A DNA stretch of 64,000 nucleotides from Martelella sp. HB161492 (GCF_013184775.1 NZ_JAATVV010000006.1:62001-126000); one strand, 5' to 3'; positions 38,716 to 47,325 are shown, numbered from the stretch's first letter. Program-made: numbers and translations. The notes: a model not told the origin generated them from the sequence alone.

Positions 38716-38775
38716 CAGTGTGTCCTTTGGGCAGGAAATCGAACGGAACGGAAACCGGATTTCGCATCGTCGGGC

Positions 38776-39102
38776 TCAGAGCGTGGCGATGATCAGCAGC
38801 ATCAGCACCGCCAGCGCCGTGATGCAGATGCCGGAGACCAGCACCTCCTGCCGGGGTGCCAGGTGCTCCGGCAATGGCCGCCGGGCCAGAAGCCGGGTGC
38901 GTCTCATGCCGATCAGCACCATCATGATGGCAAGAGCCATAGCGAAACTGCTGCCAAGGATCGAAAGCAGGTCCAGCTTTCCACCTTCGCGCAGAAGCAG
39001 GAGGCCTCCGTTGATCGCCACGACCAGGGCGGTGCGCACCCATGACAGATCCGTCCGTTCGGGCTGTAATCCGGGACGCCCTGGAATGAGACGTTCGGGC
39101 AT
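38776..39102 (-). CDS. DUF202 small membrane protein
   Basis: 108 residues with an AAAGGA ribosome site 7 bases before ATG. The N-terminal signature LQPERTDLSWVRTALVV is characteristic of DUF202, and three hydrophobic helices follow (ALVVAINGGLLLL, GSSFAMALAIMMVLIGM, VSGICITALAVLMLLIIATL). The biochemical role of DUF202 is not established. It sits between a second DUF202 gene and soeA with short gaps, so it is probably part of the same transcript. Confidence 0.85.
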   Translation of the reverse strand: MPERLIPGRPGLQPERTDLSWVRTALVVAINGGLLLLREGGKLDLLSILGSSFAMALAIMMVLIGMRRTRLLARRPLPEHLAPRQEVLVSGICITALAVLMLLIIATL

Positions 39103-39120
39103 GGGCCGGTCCTTTCCAGA

Positions 39121-39576
39121 TCAAAGCGAGCCCCCGCTCAGAAGTGCGGTGAGCCCGGCAAGGCTGCCGGTGAGGATAAGCAGGCCGGAAAGGAACCAGA
39201 TCACCGTGCCATTCGGCAGCGGCGCATCCTTGCACATGGCCCGCTGAATGCTGTGCCACCGCCAGGTCGCGTAGAGGATCGCCACCAGAGCGGCGCCGGC
39301 CAGCACGATGCCGAAAAGCTTGTCTGGGTCGATCCCCGTCAACGGTTTGGCAAAATGCATCAGCCCGACCGCGCCTGCCAGCAGCGCCAGCGCCGTGCGC
39401 ATCCAGGCCAGGAACGTCCGTTCATTGGCGAGCGTGAAGCGGTAATCGGGCTCGTGTTCATCTGCGCTTTCGGGCAGATCCGGCCGTTTCGACGTGTTGG
39501 CAGTGGTGAGCGGTATCTGGCTGGCCGTCAGCTGCTCGATGGTGGCCGTCATGCTCTCATGGCTTGGTTCATGCAT
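39121..39576 (-). CDS. DUF202 (YidH-type) membrane protein
   Basis: 151 residues from the ATG at 39576, selected because AAGGAG lies 7 bases upstream; earlier ATGs overlap the ribosome site. A ~50-residue soluble N-terminus precedes the family signature RFTLANERTFLAWMRTALALLAGAVGL and two further helices. It is the first gene of the probable DUF202-DUF202-soeABC unit. A LysR-type palindrome lies just upstream at 39621-39639. Two different DUF202 proteins in front of soeA suggest that they assist membrane assembly or export of the product, but this is inference. Confidence 0.83.
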   Translation of the reverse strand: MHEPSHESMTATIEQLTASQIPLTTANTSKRPDLPESADEHEPDYRFTLANERTFLAWMRTALALLAGAVGLMHFAKPLTGIDPDKLFGIVLAGAALVAILYATWRWHSIQRAMCKDAPLPNGTVIWFLSGLLILTGSLAGLTALLSGGSL

Positions 39577-39620
39577 CGTCATACTCCTTGTCCGATACAT
39601 GCCCAAACTATCGCATAGGT

Positions 39621-39639
39621 CGTATTAAAATCCAATACG
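39621..39639 (-). promoter_or_regulatory. LysR-type inverted repeat upstream of the soe operon
   Basis: CGTATT-N7-AATACG, flanked by ATCGC and GCGAT, lies in the 122-base gap between the LysR gene and the first DUF202 gene. Its TATT...AATA core fits the T-N11-A pattern bound by LysR proteins. It probably mediates control of the operon by the adjacent regulator. Confidence 0.5.
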
Positions 39640-39698
39640 CGATATAGATGCAACCAATCTTCGGTCGCGATTGATCGCCGGGCCGCGGCCGATGGCGG

Positions 39699-40598
39699 CT
39701 AGCCGCCGTGGCCGGCCTTGCCGATCCCGAGCTGGCTCAGAAAGGCGTCAACGGCACGGCTGGGACGGGCGTCGGCGAGACGCAAGGCGAGGAACGGCCG
39801 CTCGGGCAGTTCGAACGGGACATGGTGCAGCAATCCCGCTTCAAGGCTGGGTGCAGCAACCGAAGCCGACATCGCCGCCGCCCCGAGCCCTGCTTCAACC
39901 GCCGCGCGAACAGCCTCGTTCGACGGGAGTTCCATGGCGACCGGGAGACTTTCCACATCGACGCCCAGCGACAGGACGGCATGTTCGAATGCCGAACGCG
40001 TGCCCGATCCCGGCTCGCGTCGCACCCAGTCGCTTTCGGACAGCCGGGCGGGATCGAGCCGGGTCAGCCCGCACCAGGGATGATCGGGCGCGACCACGAC
40101 GATCAGCCTGTCAGCGGCAACGGGGTGGCAGACAAGCTGCGGATGAGCGATCTCGTCTTCGACAAAGCCCAGCTCTGCGGCGCCCGTCAGCACGGCCTCG
40201 GCCACCTGCTGTGTGTTTTCGATCGTCATGCGCAACGCAATGCCGGGATGGGCCCGGCGAAATGTGACAAGCCGCGCCGGCAGCCAGTAGCTCGCGATTG
40301 TCTGGCTCGCCGCGACGCGCAGCGTGCCGCGCAGAAGCGTGTTGAATTCGCTCATCGCCAGCGCGGCATGCTCGACCTGACCGAGTATCGCACGCGCCTC
40401 GAGCAGCAGGGCCTGTCCCGCTTCGGACAGTTCGATCCGCCGCCCGACCCGGTGAAAGAGCTGCGTGTCATAGCTGGCCTCAAGCGCTGCAATGGCGTGA
40501 CTGGCGGCAGACTGTGCGATATTGAGCGCCTGGGCGGCCTGCGTGACGTGCTGGCGCTCGGCGACTTCAATGAAAATCCGCAATTGCTCCAAGGTCAT
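39699..40598 (-). CDS. LysR-family transcriptional regulator
   Basis: 299 residues from the ATG at 40598, which has GGGAG 6 bases upstream; the longer TTG form lacks one. Residues 1-60 are a typical LysR winged helix-turn-helix (MTLEQLRIFIEVAERQHVTQ, ALNIAQSAASHAIAALE). The rest is the two-lobed periplasmic-binding-protein-like effector domain (GTLRVAASQTIASYWLP, GFVEDEI, VAPDHPW). The gene lies immediately upstream of the DUF202-soeABC genes on the same strand, with a palindrome in between. It is therefore the best candidate for their regulator, perhaps responding to sulfite or a related sulfur compound. Confidence 0.9.
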   Translation of the reverse strand: MTLEQLRIFIEVAERQHVTQAAQALNIAQSAASHAIAALEASYDTQLFHRVGRRIELSEAGQALLLEARAILGQVEHAALAMSEFNTLLRGTLRVAASQTIASYWLPARLVTFRRAHPGIALRMTIENTQQVAEAVLTGAAELGFVEDEIAHPQLVCHPVAADRLIVVVAPDHPWCGLTRLDPARLSESDWVRREPGSGTRSAFEHAVLSLGVDVESLPVAMELPSNEAVRAAVEAGLGAAAMSASVAAPSLEAGLLHHVPFELPERPFLALRLADARPSRAVDAFLSQLGIGKAGHGG

Positions 40599-40915
40599 GG
40601 CTGGCTCCCGTCCGGTCAAAAAGCGTCATCCCCCGTGGACAGTCCTGACCGGCGCCAAAGAGATGCTGAACCGCTTGATGGATGGCGCACCGGCTTTCCG
40701 CAGCGCCATCAGCGGTGCGGTTGCATACCCCGATTTCTGCGGTCGTTTCCTCTCCGTCATGACCGATCCGAGCAAAAGCAGCGTGTCGCGATAGACAGAC
40801 ATGAGGGATGCACAATAACCGTTAAGATGGCAGATCGATGATCAGATCGGTATCATCAAGGGAAAATGCACCGGCCCTGTCACCTCGACGGCGGACGGCG
40901 CCAGCAAAAGCGCCG
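40599..40915. other. Gap between LysR and vapC genes
   Basis: About 320 bases. A 43-codon plus-strand frame (ATG near 40663, ending RFLSVMTDPSKSSVSR) is open but has a poorly spaced ribosome site and no recognisable homology. I see no hairpin or repeat that I can defend. Confidence 0.35.
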
Positions 40916-41320
40916 TCAGTCCAGCCAGTTTTCGACCGCAAGACCGGACACCCGAATGAATTCGCGGGTATTGGCCGTCACCAGAACGGCACCAACGGCC
41001 TGGGCATGGGCGGCGATCAGAAGATCATTCGGCCCGATCGGTGTGCCCTCAGCTTCAAGATCCGCCCTTATGCGGCCATAGCGGACATCGGCTGGCGTAT
41101 CGAATGGAAGTATCTGCAGCCCGCCAAGGATGGCCTCGATCTGAGCCGTCAGTTTCGCCGACCCCTTGCGGGCGCACCCATACCGCAATTCGGCCGCAGT
41201 GATGATGCTCACACAGATTGCATCGGCGCCGACATCAACAATATGGCCGACAACAGCACCGGAAGGATTGCGCGCGAGATCGGATACGATATTCGTGTCG
41301 AGCATGTAGAGGCCGCTCAA
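40916..41320 (-). CDS. vapC: VapC-type PIN-domain ribonuclease toxin
   Basis: 134 residues with a complete PIN fold: first acidic residue in MLDTNIVSDLARNP, the helix acidic residue in SIITAAELRYGC, and the C-terminal acidic cluster in IGPNDLLIAAHA, followed by VLVTANTREFIRV. These residues bind the Mg2+ used for RNA cleavage, commonly initiator tRNA in VapC toxins. The start codon overlaps the antitoxin stop by 4 bases, the usual translational coupling. It is expected to be inactive while bound by the antitoxin. Confidence 0.93.
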   Translation of the reverse strand: MSGLYMLDTNIVSDLARNPSGAVVGHIVDVGADAICVSIITAAELRYGCARKGSAKLTAQIEAILGGLQILPFDTPADVRYGRIRADLEAEGTPIGPNDLLIAAHAQAVGAVLVTANTREFIRVSGLAVENWLD

Positions 41321-41580
41321 AGGTCGATGGCCTTTGCGGGCAACAGGGTTTCATCCACGTCGGGAAACTGGTCCTGCGGGCCAAGCGGCTTCAGGCGTGC
41401 CAGAATATCGAGAAGATTCTTGTTCGGCGCCGGTTCAATGACGAGGCGGTTGCCCTCGCGATGGATCATCACCCGGTCACCCGGCAATTCGAAGTCAGCC
41501 GGGATGCGAACCGCCTGACTTTTATTGTTGCGAAACAACTTGGCTTCGCGTGGCGCTTCAGATTCGCGGGGCTGGGCCAT
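41317..41580 (-). CDS. vapB: VapB-type antitoxin (AbrB/SpoVT fold)
   Basis: 87 residues with AGGAGG placed ideally before ATG. The N-terminal swapped-hairpin DNA-binding domain is seen in AKLFRNNKSQAVRIPADFELPG and VMIHREGNRLVIEPAP. The C-terminal part (LLDILARLKPLGPQDQFPDV) is the toxin-binding tail. It represses its own operon through the palindrome at 41605-41620 and neutralises VapC. Confidence 0.93.
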   Translation of the reverse strand: MAQPRESEAPREAKLFRNNKSQAVRIPADFELPGDRVMIHREGNRLVIEPAPNKNLLDILARLKPLGPQDQFPDVDETLLPAKAIDL

Positions 41581-41604
41581 GATAACCTCCTGCGGTATAA
41601 GTGC

Positions 41605-41620
41605 ATATGCAAATGCATAT
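41605..41620 (-). promoter_or_regulatory. vapBC operator palindrome
   Basis: ATATGCA-AA-TGCATAT is a perfect 7-base inverted repeat 25 bases upstream of the vapB start codon, beside its ribosome site. It overlaps an AT-rich stretch that probably holds the -10 element, the standard position for VapB autoregulation. Confidence 0.7.
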
Positions 41621-41744
41621 ACTAAACCCGCCCGGACATTTCAAGTGTCATGCGCGGCGACGCACGCTTGACCGTGCCAGAACCGGACATGGATGGATGA
41701 CCCCCGGACCGGCGCAATGGCTCGAGATCATGCCGCGCCAGGTG

Positions 41745-42551
41745 TCAGCTGTCGCCGTAACGCCCAGGCTCGCCGGAAAAGCGGCGATAGCCACCGGCGG
41801 CAAGCTGCCCGATCGTATCGAAGCGGTACATGGTGTTGAAGGCGCAGAATTCCGGCGGGCCGAGCGCGATCGGCCCGAGTTCGGACAGATGCTCGGCAAA
41901 CAGGGCTTCGGCTTCAGACATGATCAGTTCGGCCTCGGCGCGGGTGAGCCAGCGGATCGGATAGGCCATGCTGACATGGAAGGCATAATCAAAAATGTCC
42001 CCGCGCACGATCCCGGTCAGTTCCTGCAACTTGGCGCGTATGCATCTGAGTTTCAGCTCGTCGAGGCGCGTGTCCGGCTCCATGGCAATGGTTGCCGGCA
42101 GTTCGAGGCCGCTCGCCCTGACGCTGAACCCGTCTTCGCCGCTGGCCTTGCCGAGTTTGTCCACAAAAGCTGCGTTGACAGCCTCGAGACCGGCGTCACG
42201 CGGCAGGTCATCCGGCCAGCCGTCAATGCCGAGAGGATTGCCGCTGACACCGCAGAAGATCGTCATGTGAAAGCTTTCCCGGGGGAGAAAGGAGAAGCGA
42301 TCGGCAAGCGGAAGCCGCTTGAAAGCGTCCTGGAAGCGGCACAGCCGGTCGAAGAATTCCGATTGGCGGTCAATATGGCAGATGAAGGTGTTGCCGGGAA
42401 AGGGCAGGACCTTGCCTTCGGCGGTGAATTTGCCATTGCCTTCGGTCTGAACGATTTCCCGGGGCAGGGGGCCTGCATCGGGGCCCGGGGTTAGCCGGTT
42501 GATGACGGATTGCCGTTTGACCTTGTCGAATGTCCAGCGCATGGGCTGCAT
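41745..42551 (-). CDS. DUF1868 / 2H-phosphoesterase-like protein
   Basis: 268 residues from the ATG at 42551 (GGAG 7 bases upstream). Two H-x-T/S motifs at the expected spacing identify the 2H phosphoesterase fold: FHMTIF (His95, Thr97) and FHVSMAY (His192, Ser194). This superfamily includes 2'-5' RNA ligases and cyclic phosphodiesterases, which act on nucleotide 2',3'-cyclic or 2'-5' linkages. The overall sequence (GKVLPFPGNTFICHI, FCAFNTMYRFDTIG) fits the DUF1868 group, whose substrate is not established. There is no signal peptide, so it is cytosolic. It is downstream of no obvious partner. Confidence 0.8.
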   Translation of the reverse strand: MQPMRWTFDKVKRQSVINRLTPGPDAGPLPREIVQTEGNGKFTAEGKVLPFPGNTFICHIDRQSEFFDRLCRFQDAFKRLPLADRFSFLPRESFHMTIFCGVSGNPLGIDGWPDDLPRDAGLEAVNAAFVDKLGKASGEDGFSVRASGLELPATIAMEPDTRLDELKLRCIRAKLQELTGIVRGDIFDYAFHVSMAYPIRWLTRAEAELIMSEAEALFAEHLSELGPIALGPPEFCAFNTMYRFDTIGQLAAGGYRRFSGEPGRYGDS

Positions 42552-42670
42552 TGTATTACTCCAGCTTTCGGGCGGTCCGGTCTGTGCTGTCGGGATCACG
42601 GCGACAGACGAGCGGTGGTGGATCGACGCGCGGCGGGCCTGCCCGCAACTCCGGCCGGGCGCGTTTTGGT

Positions 42671-44311
42671 TCAGATCTGGCGTGGCGAGGCGGTTTGCGG
42701 AACGGCCTTCAGCCGCGTTTTCTTCAGTTGTCCGTGCTGCTCGAGAACGGCATAGCCGATGGTGGCCAGCTTGCTGTTGACCTCCTTGAGGTCGGCAATG
42801 GCTTCCAGATGCTGGTTGCTCGAGGCGAGGCTGGTCAGATTGCCGCGTCTAAGCCGGGCAAGATGGGCCTCGCGGCTCTGGCGCTCCAGATCCGCCACAT
42901 GCTGTTTGTGCATGACAAGCTTGCGGGCAATGGCGATATTGCCCGTCCAAACGGCCTCCTGCGACAGAAGCACGGCACGGCGAACGGCAGCCGTCAGGCC
43001 ATCGATTTCGGCCTGCCCCTCGTCGGAGAAGCGGCAGGCACCTTGCAATTGCTCCAGTCGCAGCTGCAGATAGCGCCCCGACAGCAGATCACCGGCACGT
43101 TCGACCCGGATGGCATAGTCGAAGATCTGCTGCGCCATATCGAGATCCAGTCCGGCATCGGTCGGCAGTCTGGCATAAAGGACGCGGATATCGGCCAGAT
43201 GGGCATTCATCCGGCTCTCCAGCGCCTGGGCGGCCGTCTTGTCCGGATCGTCGCAGGCGGCTTCATCGAGCTGGGCTGCGGCGATATCGAGCATGCCGCT
43301 CAGCCTGCGTTTCAGCACAACAAGCGGCAGATCGTCCTCGCTGCCATTCTCGATCGCTACCGCCAGGTCGGGGGTCTTCGTCTTGTTGTTTCCTGTTCTC
43401 TGCAGATAGAGGGTCAGCCGTCCAACAAAGGGTGCCAGCAGCAGCAGCACGAAGTTGAAGGCGATATGCCCGGTCAGGATGACCTGCCCGGTGTTGTTGA
43501 CGTCAAGATTTTCGAGCGCGCCGCCAGCCGCTGCCACGATCACGATCAGCAGCACCGCCATCAGGCTGCGCAGCACGGCGACAGCCGTCGCCACGGTTTT
43601 CGTCAGTTCGTTTTCATGTTTCAGGAGCCAGAGCGGCAGCAGGGCGCTGCCAAGATTGCAGCCCAGCATGAAGGCCAGACCGGCGAGTGTGCCAAGGCCA
43701 GCATGGCTGGAAAAGGCCACTGCCGTCAAAAGCGCCGCCACACTGGAATGCATGATCAGGGTCAGGACCATGCCGGCAAGGGCGGCGGTCACGGGATCGC
43801 CATTGAGATAGCCGACTGCCGCCGCCGTACCCGGCATGGTGCCAAGCGGGGCGACGCTTGCACGGATAATCGACAGCGACAGGAAGATCAGTCCGAGGCC
43901 GAGAATGGTGCGGCCGAAATTGCGATAGCGCGGGCTCGCCGCGCGCAGATAGAGCGTTGCACCGGCCAGGATTGCAAGCGGACCAAGGGCAGAGACAGGC
44001 AGGTGCAGAAACTGGACCGCCAGCGCCGAGCCCATATCGGCCCCGAGCGCGACCACTGCGGCACTGACTGCCGGGATGGCTCCGGTTCCGGCGAGACCCG
44101 CCGCAATCAGCATGACGACGGTTGCCCCCTGCATCACGAAGCCGAGGCCAGCCCCCTTGAGGACATTACCCAGTGTCGACGACTGCGCATTCAGGCTTTC
44201 CCTGATCCTGGCGCTCCAGAGCCGCTCGATGCCGATGCGCATGAAGCGAACGGAAAAAAGCAGCAGCATGGCACCGCTCATGAGCTGGACAAGGAAGTTC
44301 AGGATCGACAA
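42671..44311 (-). CDS. Na/Pi-cotransporter-family membrane protein with PhoU-like C-terminus
   Basis: 546 residues from a TTG at 44311, preceded by GAGG at 7 bases; this start puts the first membrane helix (LNFLVQLMSGAMLLLFSVRFM) right at the N-terminus. The N-terminal ~310 residues contain two inverted membrane repeats of the NptA/Na-Pi cotransporter family, GAGLGFVMQGATVVMLIAAG and MVLTLIMHSSVAALLTAVAF. The last ~190 residues are helical and PhoU-like (AQLDEAACDDPDKTAAQALE onward). Typical members carry QSSS-type motifs in each repeat; here they read QGATV and HSSVA. Transport of phosphate is therefore probable but the ion-binding site is atypical. Confidence 0.85.
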   Translation of the reverse strand: MSILNFLVQLMSGAMLLLFSVRFMRIGIERLWSARIRESLNAQSSTLGNVLKGAGLGFVMQGATVVMLIAAGLAGTGAIPAVSAAVVALGADMGSALAVQFLHLPVSALGPLAILAGATLYLRAASPRYRNFGRTILGLGLIFLSLSIIRASVAPLGTMPGTAAAVGYLNGDPVTAALAGMVLTLIMHSSVAALLTAVAFSSHAGLGTLAGLAFMLGCNLGSALLPLWLLKHENELTKTVATAVAVLRSLMAVLLIVIVAAAGGALENLDVNNTGQVILTGHIAFNFVLLLLAPFVGRLTLYLQRTGNNKTKTPDLAVAIENGSEDDLPLVVLKRRLSGMLDIAAAQLDEAACDDPDKTAAQALESRMNAHLADIRVLYARLPTDAGLDLDMAQQIFDYAIRVERAGDLLSGRYLQLRLEQLQGACRFSDEGQAEIDGLTAAVRRAVLLSQEAVWTGNIAIARKLVMHKQHVADLERQSREAHLARLRRGNLTSLASSNQHLEAIADLKEVNSKLATIGYAVLEQHGQLKKTRLKAVPQTASPRQI

Positions 44312-44356
44312 TTCCGGGCCTCGTCTGGGTTGGATTGAAGGGGATGGCAATCTTGA

Positions 44357-44378
44357 GAGCCGGGCGCAGACCCGGCTC
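44357..44378 (-). terminator. Hairpin after the ABC transporter operon
   Basis: GAGCCGGG (44357-44364) pairs perfectly with CCCGGCTC (44371-44378). With the adjacent mosaic repeat it lies downstream of the minus-strand solute-binding-protein gene ending at 44505, and upstream of the Na/Pi gene. Confidence 0.5.
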
Positions 44379-44485
44379 CTAGAGCGCCCTGCATCCATTC
44401 GGATGCACCAAGGACGCTCTAACGTATTGAAACTACGCATCGTGCTTTTCGAAAATCGATTCCGATTTGCGGGCCGATGCTGTAG
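44379..44485 (+). repeat. Rhizobial-type mosaic palindromic repeat, copy 3
   Basis: Both halves are present: CTAGAGCGCCCTGCATCC...GGATGCACCAAGGACGCTCTAA (partly degenerate arms) and GCATCGTGCTTTTCGAAAATCGATTCCGATTTGCGGGCCGATGC. It fills most of the gap between two minus-strand genes. Confidence 0.75.
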
Positions 44486-44504
44486 ATGGACGCTTTCGTC
44501 AGGC

Positions 44505-45608
44505 TCAGCGTTCCTGAACCACATCTTCGATGAAGAGGGTTTCGACCGCGCTGCGGAAGGGCTGGGCACCCCAGGCCGTGCTGAACTTGCGTTCGGCATT
44601 GGGCACGAGAGCGTTGGAATCATCGGCTGCGGCATTTTTGGGCGCGCTGCCGAAATCACGGTTGAGCATGGTTTGCGTCTCGGGCGAGGTCAGCCAGTTG
44701 ATGAAGACTGCCGCCGCCGCCGGGTGCGGCGCGTTCAACGGAATAGCCACGGCGTTGCCGCCGCCGCTCATGCCCATTTCCGGGATGTAGAATTTGAGAT
44801 CGTCGCGAACCTCGCCGCGCTTCTGCAGCCCGGCCAGATGGTCTTCCCAGGCCGGAGCGAGCCACAACTCGCCATCGGAGACGCGCGTGATGGAATCGGC
44901 ATTCGAAGCGGTAATCACATAGTCATCGGCATAGCTGTTGAAGAAGTCGATACCCGGCTGCAGCTGGTCGAGATGCTCCTGACTGTCCGAGCCATCGGAA
45001 AAGTCGGCGCCGGAAACGGCCCGCAGAACATTCTCGTAAAACGAGGGGCCAGCGCCGCCATTCTCGTAGTTGAAGCCGAACTTGCCGGGATGGGCCTGCC
45101 AGAAGGCGGCAAAGTCCGCGGTTGTCTGCGGCAGGTCGGCCGCGTCGATCTTGGTCGGGTCGTAGGCAATGCCGGTCTGGTTGCCCCAGAACGCCAGGGC
45201 ATAGTCGCCGCCATCAACGCCAACCATGTTCGAAACCCGCCCTTCATCCTTGGGCAGCATGGTCAGGGGCATGAAGGTCGAAGCCTTGTCGATGGTCGGC
45301 AGCAGGTTCCAGTCCCAGGCAAAGACGTCGATATCGCCGGTCGGGCGCGCCTTTTCGGCCATGAGTTTCTGGGTGTTGCCATCAAGCGTGGTCACCGGCA
45401 CATCGACCTTGATGCCATATTCATCCTCGAAGGATTGTACGGCACGGCGGAAATCGTCCTGGAAATACCAGACATACCAGGTGACTTCGCCCTCCTGCTT
45501 GGCCTGAGCGACAATCTCCTCCCAGGACATCGTCGACAGGTCCGCAGCGGCGGCAACATGCGCCGAGGCGGCCATCGCCAGGGCGGATATCATGAGTTTC
45601 TTGAGCAT
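44505..45608 (-). CDS. Periplasmic solute-binding protein of a PotD-like ABC importer
   Basis: 367 residues with GAGGAG before ATG and a clear signal peptide (MLKKLMISALAMAASAHVAAA-AD). The fold follows the type-II binding proteins that serve spermidine/putrescine, iron or 2-aminoethylphosphonate: EGEVTWYVWYFQDDFRRAV, DVFAWDWNLLPTID, QTGIAYDPTKID, DGELWLAPAWEDHL, NAPHPAAAAVFINWLTSPE. Four Trp/Tyr-rich patches line the likely binding cleft. It is the last gene of a four-gene operon, 38 bases after the second permease. The exact ligand is unresolved; the ROK regulator opposite hints at a sugar or sugar derivative, while the transporter class hints at polyamines. Confidence 0.9.
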   Translation of the reverse strand: MLKKLMISALAMAASAHVAAAADLSTMSWEEIVAQAKQEGEVTWYVWYFQDDFRRAVQSFEDEYGIKVDVPVTTLDGNTQKLMAEKARPTGDIDVFAWDWNLLPTIDKASTFMPLTMLPKDEGRVSNMVGVDGGDYALAFWGNQTGIAYDPTKIDAADLPQTTADFAAFWQAHPGKFGFNYENGGAGPSFYENVLRAVSGADFSDGSDSQEHLDQLQPGIDFFNSYADDYVITASNADSITRVSDGELWLAPAWEDHLAGLQKRGEVRDDLKFYIPEMGMSGGGNAVAIPLNAPHPAAAAVFINWLTSPETQTMLNRDFGSAPKNAAADDSNALVPNAERKFSTAWGAQPFRSAVETLFIEDVVQER

Positions 45609-45646
45609 GGATCATCTCCTCTGTTGAATTATGCTCATTAACCGGC

Positions 45647-46474
45647 TCAGCCTTTCCCGGAGGAAAGCGTCGGATTGGCGGATTTGAGAAGCCGTTCGAG
45701 GATCAGCATCAGGATCACATTGGGAACGACCAGAATGAGTGAGAGAACGGCGGCGTTCGGCCGGACGAAGTCCTGTCCGAGCGCTGCGTAGAGCAGCGTC
45801 GGGATCGTCACGACATCGGGCGAGCCGACGATGAAGGCGATGGCGAATTCCTCGATCGACTGAATGAAGACAATCAGCAGTGCCGCGAAAATGCCGGGCT
45901 TGAGCGCCGGCAGATAGGCGACGCGAAAACGGGCCCAGTGACTGGCGCCGAGATCGCGCGCAGCGTCGATATGGTCCTGACGCACCTGTTCGAAACTGAT
46001 GGTCATGATGCGGATCGCATAGGGCAGGAACACCACCGAATGGGCAAAGATGATCGCGCCCATGCGCCAGCCGGCGAGGCCGAGCTGGAACAGGATGGAC
46101 GAGAAGAAGACGGCGGTGATGAAGGGCGGCACGATCAGTGGCAGCAGGCAGAGCATCTTTGCCAGTTCGCGGCCGGGAAAGGCAATCCGGCCCAGGGCGA
46201 AGGACGTCGGCAGGGACAGCAGCAGAGCCAGGATCGCCGTTGACGGTGCGAGTGTGTAGGAGGTCGCCAGTGCTGATTTGAGCGACGAGTTCTGCCACAT
46301 GTCGACCCAGCGATAGAAAGACATGGCGGGAGGCAGGATGGTTCCTGCCGTCCACGGCTCGGATGGATCGACGAGCGACCACAGCGCCGCCATGGTGAAG
46401 GGAATGACCAGCCAGAGGATGGCGACCGTCACGACAAGGCCCATCAGGATATTGTTCAGGCGGGAAGAGCTCAT
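45647..46474 (-). CDS. ABC importer inner-membrane permease, PotC-like
   Basis: 275 residues from an ATG that overlaps the stop of the previous permease gene (ATGA). Six membrane segments are expected, from LMGLVVTVAILWLVIPFTMAAL to AVLSLILVVPNVILMLILERLL. The cytoplasmic coupling loop carries the EAA-type motif (HIDAARDLGASHWARFRVAYLPALKPGI) that docks on the ATPase. It pairs with the permease encoded just upstream to form the translocation channel. Confidence 0.9.
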   Translation of the reverse strand: MSSSRLNNILMGLVVTVAILWLVIPFTMAALWSLVDPSEPWTAGTILPPAMSFYRWVDMWQNSSLKSALATSYTLAPSTAILALLLSLPTSFALGRIAFPGRELAKMLCLLPLIVPPFITAVFFSSILFQLGLAGWRMGAIIFAHSVVFLPYAIRIMTISFEQVRQDHIDAARDLGASHWARFRVAYLPALKPGIFAALLIVFIQSIEEFAIAFIVGSPDVVTIPTLLYAALGQDFVRPNAAVLSLILVVPNVILMLILERLLKSANPTLSSGKG

Positions 46475-47325
46475 CGTGCGCGCCCCTTCATCATGAGCCG
46501 GGCGGCGGCCGCCAGTATGGCGGACCCGACCATGGCAATGACAATCATCGACACGCCGACAACAGCAGCGGAATTCCAGTCGCCACGCCCCTTGTAGGAA
46601 ACCATGAGCTGTGACAGCGACTGGCGATTGGTCGGGCCGGCAATGGTCTGGAAACTGAAATCGGCAAGCGCTCCGATGAAGATGATCACCAGCGCCGCCT
46701 GCATGCCCGAAACGGTGAGCGGCGCGATCACCTTGCGGAATCGGTCCCATGCACCAGCCCCCATGTCGCGGGCGGCATCAAGAATGTCATCGGAAATGCC
46801 CTGAACAGCGCCGGTCAGCAGCAGCAAGGCAAAGGGCATCTGCTTCCATGTCTGCAGTATCAGCACGCCGATCGCATGGCGGTCGTTCTGCATCCGGTGC
46901 GGCTCGTCGAAAATGCCGATCCACATCAGCAACTGGTTGAGAAGTCCGTGATAGGCAATCAGATTGATGAATAGAAAGGCGGCGACCAGACCGTTGACGA
47001 GAAGCGGTGCCTTGAGGATCGCGCCGATTGTCATCGAACCCCTGAACGGCTTTCTGAGCCAGATGGCCAGCGGATAGGCGAGGGCAACCGAAAACAACGC
47101 GCTCAACACGCCGATATAGATCGAATAGCGGACAGACCGGCTGTAGATCTTTCTGCCGATCAACTCACTCCAGAAACCGGTGGTGAAATGGCTGTCGCCG
47201 TTCAGCGCATAAAGCCCGAAGGACTGGGCGAGCGCGATGTAGATCACCATGCCGATGAGCGCCAGGATCAGTCCCAGCCCCGGCAGCAGCAGCAGGATGA
47301 CAAAAAGCCAGCGGCGCGCGGTCAA
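46471..47325 (-). CDS. ABC importer inner-membrane permease, PotB-like
   Basis: 284 residues from a TTG overlapping the ATPase stop codon (TTGA), which argues for translational coupling; the longer frame upstream is only the shadow of the ATPase gene. Six helices begin with LFVILLLLPGLGLILALIGMV. The EAA loop is DDILDAARDMGAGAWDRFRKVIAPLTVSGM. The large periplasmic loop after helix 1 contains GFWSELIGRKIYSRSVRYS, where PotB-like proteins also have a loop. Confidence 0.9.
   Translation of the reverse strand: MTARRWLFVILLLLPGLGLILALIGMVIYIALAQSFGLYALNGDSHFTTGFWSELIGRKIYSRSVRYSIYIGVLSALFSVALAYPLAIWLRKPFRGSMTIGAILKAPLLVNGLVAAFLFINLIAYHGLLNQLLMWIGIFDEPHRMQNDRHAIGVLILQTWKQMPFALLLLTGAVQGISDDILDAARDMGAGAWDRFRKVIAPLTVSGMQAALVIIFIGALADFSFQTIAGPTNRQSLSQLMVSYKGRGDWNSAAVVGVSMIVIAMVGSAILAAAARLMMKGRAR

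Noticed and set aside
40663-40794. 43-codon plus-strand frame between the LysR and vapC genes
   Set aside because: The ribosome site is almost in contact with the ATG and no homology is recognisable.
42530-45641. Plus-strand frames of 602 and 521 codons opposite the Na/Pi protein and solute-binding protein
   Set aside because: Low-complexity, charge-rich translations without domains; the opposite strand has clear membrane and binding-protein sequences with good ribosome sites.
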